Made by a program: the position numbers and the translations under genes
Shown here: positions 22,930 to 32,242 of the stretch, piece by piece
How the letters are laid out: every line of letters begins with the position of its first letter
How positions within the stretch are numbered: the stretch's first letter is position 1
Assembly (NCBI GenBank): GCA_948146395.1
Contig: OX411547.1
Span: 34,803,868-34,867,867, forward strand
Direction of reading: 5' to 3'
Length of the DNA stretch: 64,000 bases
DNA from: Fragum whitleyi
Lineage: Eukaryota > Mollusca > Bivalvia > Cardiida > Cardiidae
The notes under the pieces: model-generated
The model's input: only the letters and a program-made list of their open reading frames with translations
Told to the model about the DNA's origin: nothing
The model's database searches: none

Positions 22930-23337
22930 ATCTTTTACTCTGTATGCTTCTAAGGGATACATCAAGCTTGTATGGGATATGTTACCAACAAACAAAGGTG
23001 AATGACTAGCATATAATTTAATCATAACAGGTTGTATGTACATTTCATTAACAATGTGTATCATAAAAAATATATGAACCTTTTCTTGAGCAGTCCAATA
23101 ATTTCATCATCAGGTGATTTCATACTTGAGAAAATATTGTGGAAGAGAAGCAATTTCTGATTTCCCACAATATTTTTCACCATGTAGGATTTTCAAAGTG
23201 ATTTTTCTTCATTGGCTGCAACCTCACCAAGTGACCTTGACCTTTAATGGATTGCTCTAAGAGAAAAAAATAAATTATGTAAAGTTGAAGGTGAATGTCT
23301 GTGCAAATTTTGGTAACACCAGCTTCTTTCTGTTATA

Positions 23338-24090
23338 ATTGCAATCCAATGAAATAAAGAATTCTGATTTGTTTAAATCGCATCACGTGGGGAAATCCAT
23401 TGCACTTTATTTCTGTATAAAATGCAATAGGTCTTTCTGGAAACCCCAAATCTTAGATCTGCAAGTCCTGTGTTGTAGAAAATCGAATTAACATAGTTCC
23501 CCGATCATCAACGCAACATTGTTATTTAATCTATTATAAATAAAGATATTTTCGAAAGAATTTACGATTAAAAGCATGCAAATCTGATTCTGAGTCGACG
23601 TAAACTTAGAAAACTGCGAGTCGACAAAGATCATCAAGCAACCCTTTAAACTAAGACCGACCATGCCATTTCGTTTAAAAATACAGACTAACTTGGAAGA
23701 AACAAGTTTTTGTCATTAGTACCTCTACGAATTTCAAAGTTGTCGTTCATTTGTGTATCATTTGTTTAACTTTACAACATTTCACTTCGATAGCGAGATA
23801 AAAAATACACGATCTAAAAATAGATTGTGTAATCTATACGCGCAGAAAGTAGACTTGAAGCTTTAATGTTTGTCCGAGTATTTTAATAGTTTCTTCGGTC
23901 TAGAGGATTGCAATTATAAGGGACAAGTGTCTTTTTCATTGTGTTTATTTGGCGTATAAAGTGCAATTGCCTTAGCACATGGCCTAAACATACCGCCCTA
24001 CGGGCGTTATATTTGCCATGTGCTAAGGCAATTGCACTTTATACCCCAATAAAAGCAGTGAAAAAGACACTCATCCCTATATCAAGTCAT
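23338..24090 (+). mobile_element. Foldback-containing repeat P, copy A
   Basis: This repeat contains a long near-perfect inverted repeat at 23931-24072: GTGTCTTTTTCAYTG and TATAAAGTGCAATTGCC arms around ACCGCCCTACGGGCG. It is shared with 30316-31047 (copy B), and a third copy in inverted orientation lies at 40940-41592. No coding frame. Confidence 0.65.
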
Positions 24091-24178
24091 CATCTGGATT
24101 AGGTAGAGTCTTCTATTAGACTGACTGAACGTCATCTGCGACATCAGCCAGGCAACATAGGCTCACTTTGTTGAAAGT

Positions 24179-24195
24179 GGGGGGGGGGGGGGGGG
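24179..24195 (+). repeat. Poly-G run
   Basis: Seventeen consecutive G in copy A; the matching place in copy B (about 31142) has only GGGGGCGGAGGC. A similar G run occurs near 41725. Confidence 0.85.
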
Positions 24196-24518
24196 CAAAA
24201 ACTGTATGTTGTTATTGTTTCATCATGTAAATTTTCCATCATGCCTCTTACACAAGCATGGGCAAACACTGCAAACTTCACTTATAACCATGTTTAATAA
24301 TGGTATATAATATCAGTTACAACCAAGTGAATTTCAAGATCCCATCACTCTTCTAAAAAGAAAAGCATACATTTAAAACAATATTCAGACATAACAATGC
24401 ATTTTATTTGGTCCACAGAGCAATAACATATCGTAAAATTACCGTGTTAAGGATTTTGACGCAACATCGCTGCTGAAAGTAACTCCAGAACCAGCTAGAG
24501 ATTGACCTTGACCTCACC

Positions 24519-24747
24519 TTGACCCTTTCTTGTTTTACAAAATTTTGGACCTGTCCAAATTCAAAGGTTTTGCAGACGAAAATTTAAAGTGGATTTAATT
24601 TGAAAAATAACCATTCTGTAGGATAGAAAATAGTGTGGAAAAAGAAGAAATTGCTTGTCAGAAGCAATTTCTTCTGTTTTCACAATGTTTTGTCTATCAT
24701 AAAATCACAGGCACACAAAAAACAGGGATTAAACAGCAAAGGGTTAA
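24519..24747. mobile_element. TTAA-type palindromic MITE, copy A2
   Basis: Same family as 22219-22422, with the central GAAGAAATTGCTTGTCAGAAG stem. The left TTAA has become TTGA while the right TTAA (24744-24747) is intact. Its duplicate is 31456-31685, where both TTAA are intact. Confidence 0.7.
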
Positions 24748-24954
24748 AAAGGTCAACACAGTACATTGTACTTTTTAAATTGTCTGCATATTTATAGGTA
24801 CTTCCAATCCTTTGTGATGACCTTCCCATTTTAGTTGGAAAAACAATTTGACATGGAAAGATGCCTATATCCAGGTGCAGTCCTAAAGATAAGAGGGGAT
24901 AAAATCATTCTAGTTTTTATTTGTTTGAATCGGAGTTTTTACGCCCCTTTTACA

Positions 24955-25085
24955 TTATTTCAGTCATATCGCGGGGACTGGAGCGCCTAACCATGGATTC
25001 CTGGTATTTCTCAAACCAGTATTACCATCACATCCTTTCCTAGCCTCCAGCTGCTATCCCACATAGGTCTAGGATTATCAACCCA
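24955..25085 (-). mobile_element. Truncated tRNA-derived SINE body (copy A)
   Basis: The reverse SINE body is recognisable (GACTGGAGCGCCTAACCATGG to AACCCATTGGTGG) without the tRNA head. It would lie in the 3' UTR if the adjacent CDK5RAP3 exon copy is transcribed. Confidence 0.7.
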
Positions 25086-25232
25086 TTGGTGGTAGACGAA
25101 AAGTCTCAATAAGACGATTCAAATGAGTGTCAAATACAAAGAACTATTGAAAAATTTAGATCTTAAGTCAGTGTTCCCCCTTCCATCTGTAGCTTGGCAA
25201 AGATACAGGATAATTTCTATATCACAGAGTTA

Positions 25233-25304
25233 TCAAATAGTGTTTATTTCACCAATTATATTCACTTGTCTGTCTTTATACTTCTTGGAAATTTCACCCT
25301 CCAT
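25233..25304 (-). CDS. Second copy of the CDK5RAP3 terminal exon
   Basis: Behind a strong acceptor (TTTTGTTTCAG) the 72 bases encode 23 residues (MEGEISKKYKDRQVN, then IIGEINTI) and a stop. This matches the conserved C-terminus of CDK5RAP3. It equals the exon at 32171-32242 base for base, although about 15 substitutions occur in the roughly 290 bases on its 3' side. It lies 6.9 kb farther downstream in the transcription direction. It could serve as an alternative last exon or be unused; the phase (0) fits the upstream exon either way. Confidence 0.8.
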   Translation of the reverse strand: MEGEISKKYKDRQVNIIGEINTI

Positions 25305-25637
25305 CTGAAACAAAAGAATATATTCTTCTATTAGCCTAATATTTTGTTTACTTCTTTCCTTTTGACTTTCTGCCATTTAAGGTTTTGAGAGCCATCATAA
25401 ATATGGAATATTACAACAGCCTTTCTTTTTACTTGCCATTTGTGTAGTTCAGTAGCTTATGTACATACCAGGCGTTTAAAAGTATCATACATAAAGGTTA
25501 TAATAACCAAGCCTATTCTTGAAATGGAAAATGCGAAAATTATACCAGAGTTTTATCCTCATTGATAGTCTAGATAGCTCTTGTGATGGTTAACACACAT
25601 GCCAAGGATCAAAAAGATATCTTCAGTAACAACAGAG

Positions 25638-25885
25638 ATATGAGCCTGTGTATGACATTTCCAACAATTTGAAATGTTGGTGAGGTGCAAACATTGAGTA
25701 GCGTTGACAGTCACATACTGTAAATATTAAGTTACCTGATGGTCTACATATACTTTGAGATCTTATCTATCTACTGAACGCATAGTGAAGACTCTTATCA
25801 GACTGTGCGGATGCACAGGCTGGTAAGAGTCTTGTTTTTTTGAGCATATTTGAAATTGTTGGAAATCTCACGCACAGGCTCATAT
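25638..25885. mobile_element. MITE with about 33 bp inverted ends and internal cruciform, copy A
   Basis: ATATGAGCCTGTGTATGACA pairs with the inverse of ACGCACAGGCTCATAT. Nested inside, AAGACTCTTATCAGACTGTG forms a stem with its partner ending AAGAGTCTT. The duplicate in copy B is 32578-32822. Confidence 0.65.
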
Positions 25886-26151
25886 GAAAGAGAGACAATG
25901 GGTTCTAACCAATACTACCAATTTTTACAACTGGGTGTACTGGGGACAGGCGGTCGGACGCACGGACGGACGCCCCGCCATGACAAAAACGGGAAATAGG
26001 TATCCGACCAACCACAATTCGGTAAGCAAAAAATAATGAATAAACTTATTAGCATATGTAATTTCTTATTTTTACAAGTTTGTATGAACTTGATCAGATT
26101 TTATTAATAACTTATATCATCAGATTAATCGTCCATATTACATGATTTTTG

Positions 26152-26398
26152 AACGCCGCTTTCAACAATCTTTCAGTTATTTCGCGGGGGCTGGAACACC
26201 TAACAATGGTATTTCTCACACCAGTACTACCATCACATCCTTTCCCAACCTCCAGCTGCTATCCCACAAAGGTCTGCGATTTTCAACCCATTGGTTGGAC
26301 ACAAATAATAGAACAGGATTAGTGCCGCCTTCGGGGATTGAGTCCGAGACCTTTTGAATGATAGCTCAAAGCGCTACCCTTGCGCTATGACGGCGGCA
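26152..26398 (-). mobile_element. tRNA-derived SINE, reverse (duplication copy B)
   Basis: Counterpart of 18056-18303 with the same truncations. Small substitutions only. Confidence 0.75.
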
Positions 26399-26569
26399 CG
26401 ACATACCTTTTAGAAGGGTTACCTCCCCATCCCTCCGTTCGGAAGTACCAATAAGGTTAAGACCACAAATACGGTCTTCATCCTTCTACCTAGAGTGGTC
26501 ATAATGACGTTAGATCCTTCGAATCTCAAGACAAGTCACAGAACAAAAATATATAATCCATCGGAAATA

Positions 26570-26917
26570 CAGTAAAACTTGTATTAAGCGAGCACTTAAG
26601 GGACCACAAAAAAGCGGTCGTTTATGGGAATGGTTGCTTAATACGAAATACCATGATAAACGTGACAGTTTATTTTGACAGCATTTATAAAGCGTCGGTC
26701 AAGTCGAACTGAATCTTATGTTGTTGAAACCCGTTAGAATCGTCTAATTGAGACGATTTTATTGGGTTTCAACAACATTAGATTCAACAATAACCAATTT
26801 TTCGTTAAGAACGTCCTCTTTTTCAGAGAATTTGCTTACGGTGAGGGGACTTTTTATGGTGGTCGGTTAATAAAATCGGTCGCTTAATAGACGTGGTCGC
26901 TCGAGCAATATTGGCTG
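26570..26917. mobile_element. TA-flanked CAGTAAAACTTG MITE, present only in copy B
   Basis: The ends CAGTAAAACTTGTATTAAGC and the inverse CAGCCAATATTGCTCGAGCG are inverted repeats bordered by TA at 26568-26569 and 26918-26919. Copy A has the uninterrupted site ATATATGCCC near 18470. A long internal inverted repeat (GTTGTTGAAACCCG with CGGGTTTCAACAAC-like arm) folds the centre. TA duplication and CAGT ends fit the Tc1/mariner/pogo group. Relatives: 49075-49380 and 61928-62247. Confidence 0.8.
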
Positions 26918-29196
26918 TATATGCCCATTTTCACATAATGCACATTGTGAAAGTTTCATAAACTTTCGTGCATAGATGAAGGAGGAGTTATGCTAACGTG
27001 GAAATTTACATTATGACCCCCTCTTTCCGAGAACCCACATCCTGACAATTTTAGCATTATCAAATGAAAATGAGAAGATGATTAAAAGTTTATTAGGAAT
27101 TTTCCATTTTACCTCGACACCGAGAAATTACAATGGCAAAAAATTTGCCGTGGTTACACGATTCAAATTAACCTATTAAAGTTTTAGGAGCGGTAGTTTT
27201 TAAGGTAACTGCGGACACATAGAGAGCCATTTTAGGTCCAAATTTTAAATTGTCTGCATTCATGCCTAATGCGATAAAACTACACCTTGAAGTAGCCGCT
27301 TTCATATTTCGGTCATAAAAAGGAATTTCATAAAGTAGAGTTGACGTCATGACGTCATCAAGGGGCAGACCCCTTTTTTAGGGGCCAAAATCAGTAATGA
27401 TCCATTTTTTTCGGAAATAATAAACCGATTTTCATCCCGAAAACGCCATTTGCTTCGTTTAAAGACGCATGATCTTATGTTCTATTGACATTAGGATATA
27501 AGTTTAAGAAATACAATTAACGTATTAAATGTTAATGTCTTCTGCGTTGCTATTTTCGAGTACAGTCACTGGAAATACTGCCTTTTTCTCGAAAATTGGT
27601 CCGGTGACTTATGCTGAAATTTAGATATGTTGCTGCCAAACCATTCCGCTGAAGAAATTTGAAATAAAAAACATGTGTCTTCGGGTTAGATTTTTTGTAA
27701 AATTCGATTCCGCGTAGATAACGCAAATCATAGGATATTTCAACGTCGCGTCAAATGTTCACAAAAGCTGTCTTTTTTAACGGATAAAACTTAAGTGATT
27801 TTTTTATATTTCTTAAAATCACATCCAGATTTAATGCTTTTGAACCTTATATTTTAAGATAAACCTAAATTTCAAATATTTTACAATAAGTTATTGCACG
27901 GAGATTGGCGCCAAATAAGCATAGTGCAGATGGTTTTAGTGCGACGTCGAATTCGACGAAAACTGTTCCAACAACTTCACAAAATCGAATTTAATAAAAA
28001 AAATCTAACCCGCATATTCTTTCCGCTACAAATAACAAAAAATCAGCATAGGTCACCGGACGAAATTTTGAGAAATTTCTACTTATTTACAAAAAATGAA
28101 ATGAAAAAAGGAACGTCAAATCCTAAAATTCGCGAAATAGATAGCGTTTCGGGCCTATTATTCTATTTGAATGTGCACTGAAATTAAACAAATAGCTCGG
28201 GCGTTCTTGGACATTCAAAATGAAACATTTTTCGTGAAAATCGGCCGATTAATTCAGAAATATTGCAAATATAGATTTTGGCGGGTCGAAAAGGGGTTGG
28301 CCCCTTAATGACGTCACGACGTCAAATGAACGAGCTTCAGACCCTTTACATTGCGTGTTCGCTAATTCCCGCACTTCAAATATAAATCTCAGAAGTTATT
28401 GTGAGATTTTAAGAAAGTCGAAAATTCGACTATGTTATGTGTCCGCAGTTACCTTAAATAACAAGGAAGTTAACAGTTTTCTTTGACGCAGTATAAAATC
28501 CCCAGGCCACGTCAATGTGCACATGGTCACATTTTGTGAAAATTTCATGAACTTCTGTGCATAAATGAAGAACTATTTAGAAGGTATTAGATGACACTTG
28601 ACTGATCGAACCAATTTTCGAAAGGAATGACCCTTTTGGTGGTGCAATCTATCTGAGCAAGTTTAAAGACAATCGGATATTCACGTAAACCATGGTCTCT
28701 ATTGTGTTAACGATGGTTTTTAATTTAATTTTAATTAATCCACATTTCACGTCATACTTCGCGATCCTGGCCAATATTCGAAAAGAACGATCCTTGTGTT
28801 GGAACAATGCTTCTTGGCAAGTTTGAAGACAATTGAATGAGCTCTTTGGGCTCTAGCTTTTCTACATAAATTTTCATTATGCCCCTTTTCCCATGACGTT
28901 TGAAGAATCAGACACATTTCGAAAGGAACAAACCTGGAAACTGTATTATCATTTTGAACAATTTTGAAGACAATCGGATGAAAAACGTAGGCTCTAAATG
29001 TTAACGAGGGTTTTCTTATTGATCTAGACACCTTTTTCCGTGACGCTTGTTGCAATGAACCCATTTTCGAAAAAGAACGATCCTTGTAATGGTACAATTA
29101 TTCTGAGCAACTTTGAAGACAATCGGATTTCACTAGGCCCCAATTCCTGTGGCACATTTTCGAGAGAAAAAAATCCTTATCGTACTATCATACTGA

Positions 29197-29426
29197 CTTA
29201 ACACTTTCCTGTTTTACAAAATTTTGGACCTGTCAAAATTCAAAGGTTTTGCAGACGAAAATTTAAAGTGCATTTAATTTGAAAAAAAACCATCCAGTCG
29301 GGTAGAAAATAGAGTGGAAAATGAAGAAATTGCTTGTCAGAAGCAATTTCTTCTTTTTTCACAATGTTTTCTCAATCATAAAATCACAGGCATGTAAAAA
29401 GCAGGGATTATATAGCAAAGGGTTAA
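29197..29426. mobile_element. TTAA-flanked palindromic MITE, copy B1
   Basis: Both TTAA borders (29197-29200, 29423-29426), inverted ends and the central GAAGAAATTGCTTGTCAGAAG stem are present. It pairs with 22219-22422, which has an internal deletion on its right arm. Confidence 0.75.
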
Positions 29427-30315
29427 TTTTGAAGAAGAGTTGATAACGAACGGACTGAAGGAAGAACGCCAGACGGGAAAACCGTCACCGCATTAGCTTT
29501 TTTGATCTTTGGTATATTTTTTAATGCTTTTCGGTCGATTATCGAGAAATAACGGTAGATTATCACTTCATAAACTCACCAACTAACCAGTGAAATTATC
29601 AAAAACTTATTCCCCACTTTCCTCTATTTGACCCTTTATGACCTTATCAAAGTGGAGCTCAATAACTGACGTCATCATGAGCTGCATAGCAATCATGTGC
29701 TAAATGAGCGCTTAAATGAAATTTGTCAGTAATTAATCACATTTTGTCATTTTTGCATTAAAGAAATGAAATAAACGTTTGGTTTTCAAGTAAGATTGAT
29801 TGTAATTTCATTTTGTGAACAATAAAAGATATATTTTCACTCTTGGCTCTGCCACTCGTGAAAAAAGAAGCTTTTATTGTTCACCCAATAAAAATTTTAA
29901 AAAAAAAATAATCAATCTTATACTCTGCATGCTTCTAAGGGATACATCAAGCTTGTATGGGATGTGTTACCAACAAACAAAGGTGAGTGACTAGCATATA
30001 ATTTAATCATAACATGTTGTATGTACATTTCATTAACAATGTGTATCATCAAAAATGAACCTTTTCTTGAGCAGTCCAATAATTTCATCATCAGGAGATT
30101 TCATACTTGAGGTAATATTGTGAAGGAGAAGCAATTTCTGATTTCCTACAATATTTTTCACCATGTAGGATTTTCAAAGTGATTTTTCTTCATTGGCTGC
30201 AACCACACCAAGCGACCTTCACCTTTAATGGATTGCTCTAAGAGAAAAAAATAAATCGTGTAAAGTTGAAGGTGAATGTCTGCAAATTTTGGTAACACTA
30301 GCTTCATTTTGTTAT

Positions 30316-31047
30316 AATTGCAATCCAATAAAATAAAGAATTCTAATTGGTTTAAATAGCATCATGTTGGGGAAAACCATTGCACTTTATTTCTGTATAA
30401 AATGCAATAGGTCTTTCGAGAAACCCCAGACCTTCGACCAAAAGGTCCTGTGTTGTAGGATCTCGAAATAACCTAGTTTCCGATCATCAATGCACTATTG
30501 TAGTTTAATCTATTATAAATTAAGATATTTTCAAAAGAATTTACGATTACAAGCATGCAGTTCTGTTTCTGAGCCAACGTAAACTTAGAAAACAGCAAGT
30601 CGACAAAGACCATCAAGCGACCCTCTCAACTAGGACAGACCACGCTGTTTTCGTTTAAAAATACAGACTAACTTGGCAGAAACAAGTTTTTGTCATTAGT
30701 ACCTCTACGAATTTAAAAGTTGTCGTTTATTTGTGTATCATTTGTTTAACTTTATGACATTTCACTTCGATAGCGAGATAAAAAATACATGATCTAAAAG
30801 TAGATCGTGTATTCTATACACGCAGAAAGTAGACTTGAAGCTTTAATGTTTGTCCGAGTATTTTTATAGTTTCTTCGGTCTTGAGGATTGCAATTATAAG
30901 GGACGAGTGTCTTTTTCACTGCGTTTATTTGGGTATAAAGTGCATTTGCCTTAGCACATGGCTACGGGCGTTATGTTTAAGCCATGTGCTAAGGCAATTG
31001 CACTTTATACCCCAATAAACGCAGTGAAAAAGACACTCGTCCCTATA
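30316..31047 (+). mobile_element. Foldback-containing repeat P, copy B
   Basis: Equivalent of 23338-24090. The inverted repeat at 30908-31041 retains the GTGTCTTTTTCACTGCG and TATAAAGTGC arms, with a shorter loop than in copy A. Confidence 0.65.
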
Positions 31048-31455
31048 TCAAGTCATCATCTGGATAAGGTAGAGTGTACTTTTTGACTGACTGAACGACA
31101 ACTGTGACATCAGCCAGGCAACATAGGCTCACTTTGTTGAAGGGGGCGGAGGCAAAAAATGCATGTAAATTTTCCATCATGCCTCTTTCACAAGCATAGG
31201 CAAAAACTGCAAACTTCACTTATAACCATGTTTAATAATGGTATATAATATCAATTACAACCAAGTGAATTTCAAGATCCCACCACTCTTCTAAAAAGAA
31301 AAGCATCCATTAAAACAATATTCGGACATAACAATGCATTTTCTTTGGTCCACAGAGCAATAACATAACAGGATATTACTGTATCAAGGTTTTTACCACA
31401 ACATCACTGCTGAAAGTTACTCCAGAACCAGCTAGAGCTTGACCTCGACCTCACC

Positions 31456-31685
31456 TTAACCCTTTCCTGTTTTACAAAATTTTGGACCTGTCCAAATTCA
31501 AAGGTTTTGCAGACAAAAATTTAAAGTGGATTTAATTTGAAAAATAACCATATAGCAGGATAGAAAATAGTGTGGAAAAAGAAGAAATTGCTTGTCAGAA
31601 GCAATTTCTTCTTTTTTCACAATGTTTTTGTCTATCATAAAATCACAGGCACGTAAAAAGTAGGGATTAAACAGCAAAGGGTTAA
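31456..31685. mobile_element. TTAA-flanked palindromic MITE, copy B2
   Basis: TTAACCCTTTCCTGTTT at the left and the inverse of AAACAGCAAAGGGTTAA at the right, with the central hairpin. The cleanest member of the family; counterpart of 24519-24747. Confidence 0.8.
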
Positions 31686-31853
31686 AAAGGTCAACACAGT
31701 ACATTGTACTATTGAAATTGCCTGCATATTTATAGATACTTCCAATCCTTTGTGATGACCTTCCCATTTTAGTTGGAAAAACAATTTGACATGGAATGAT
31801 GCCTATATCTAGGTGCAGTCCTAAAGGTAAGAGGGGATAAAATCATTCTAGTT

Positions 31854-31859
31854 TTTATT
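31854..31859 (-). terminator. Candidate poly-A signal for CDK5RAP3
   Basis: TTTATT on the plus strand, AATAAA on the minus strand, about 310 bases past the CDK5RAP3 stop at 32171. The same signal exists in copy A at 24917-24922. Whether either is used is unknown. Confidence 0.3.
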
Positions 31860-31885
31860 TGTTTGAAACGTAGTTTTTAAGCCCC

Positions 31886-32030
31886 TTTTACATTATTTCA
31901 GTCATATCGCAGAGGCTGGAGCACCTAACCATGGATTCCTGGTATTTCTCAAACCAGTATTACCATCACATCCTTTCCTAGCCTCCAGCTGCTATCCCAC
32001 ATAGGTCTAGGATTATCAACCCATTGGTGG
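31886..32030 (-). mobile_element. Truncated tRNA-derived SINE body (copy B)
   Basis: Counterpart of 24955-25085, lacking the tRNA head. It lies within the presumed 3' UTR of CDK5RAP3. Confidence 0.7.
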
Positions 32031-32170
32031 TAGACGAAAAGTCTCAATGAGATGATTCAAATGAGTGTCCAATACAAAGAATTATTGAAATATTTAGATC
32101 TTAAGTCAGTTTTCCCCCTTCTATCCGTAGCTTTGCAAAGATACAGGACAATTTCTATATCACAGAATTA

Positions 32171-32242
32171 TCAAATAGTGTTTATTTCACCAATTATATT
32201 CACTTGTCTGTCTTTATACTTCTTGGAAATTTCACCCTCCAT
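32171..32242 (-). CDS. CDK5RAP3: CDK5RAP3 terminal exon (proximal copy)
   Basis: Phase 0 acceptor TTTTGTTTCAG, then 23 codons and TGA. It encodes the conserved basic C-terminus (ISKKYKDRQVN). This copy is the first reached by a transcript leaving the exon at 40593-40764, across an 8.35 kb intron of which about 6.4 kb is the Gypsy element. An identical second exon lies at 25233-25304. Confidence 0.88.
   Translation of the reverse strand: MEGEISKKYKDRQVNIIGEINTI

Larger units (their letters stand above)
17824..25947. repeat. Segmental duplication, copy A
   Basis: Copy A aligns along its length with 25948-32883 in direct orientation, with low divergence (mostly a few percent by eye). It starts in the GGACGG-rich 3' region of the preceding tandem-core element and ends at GGGGAC, where copy B begins. 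Differences include a 1464 bp tandem-core element present only in A (19666-21129), a 348 bp MITE present only in B, and the poly-A and poly-G expansions of A. It contains a copy of the terminal CDK5RAP3 exon. Confidence 0.9.
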
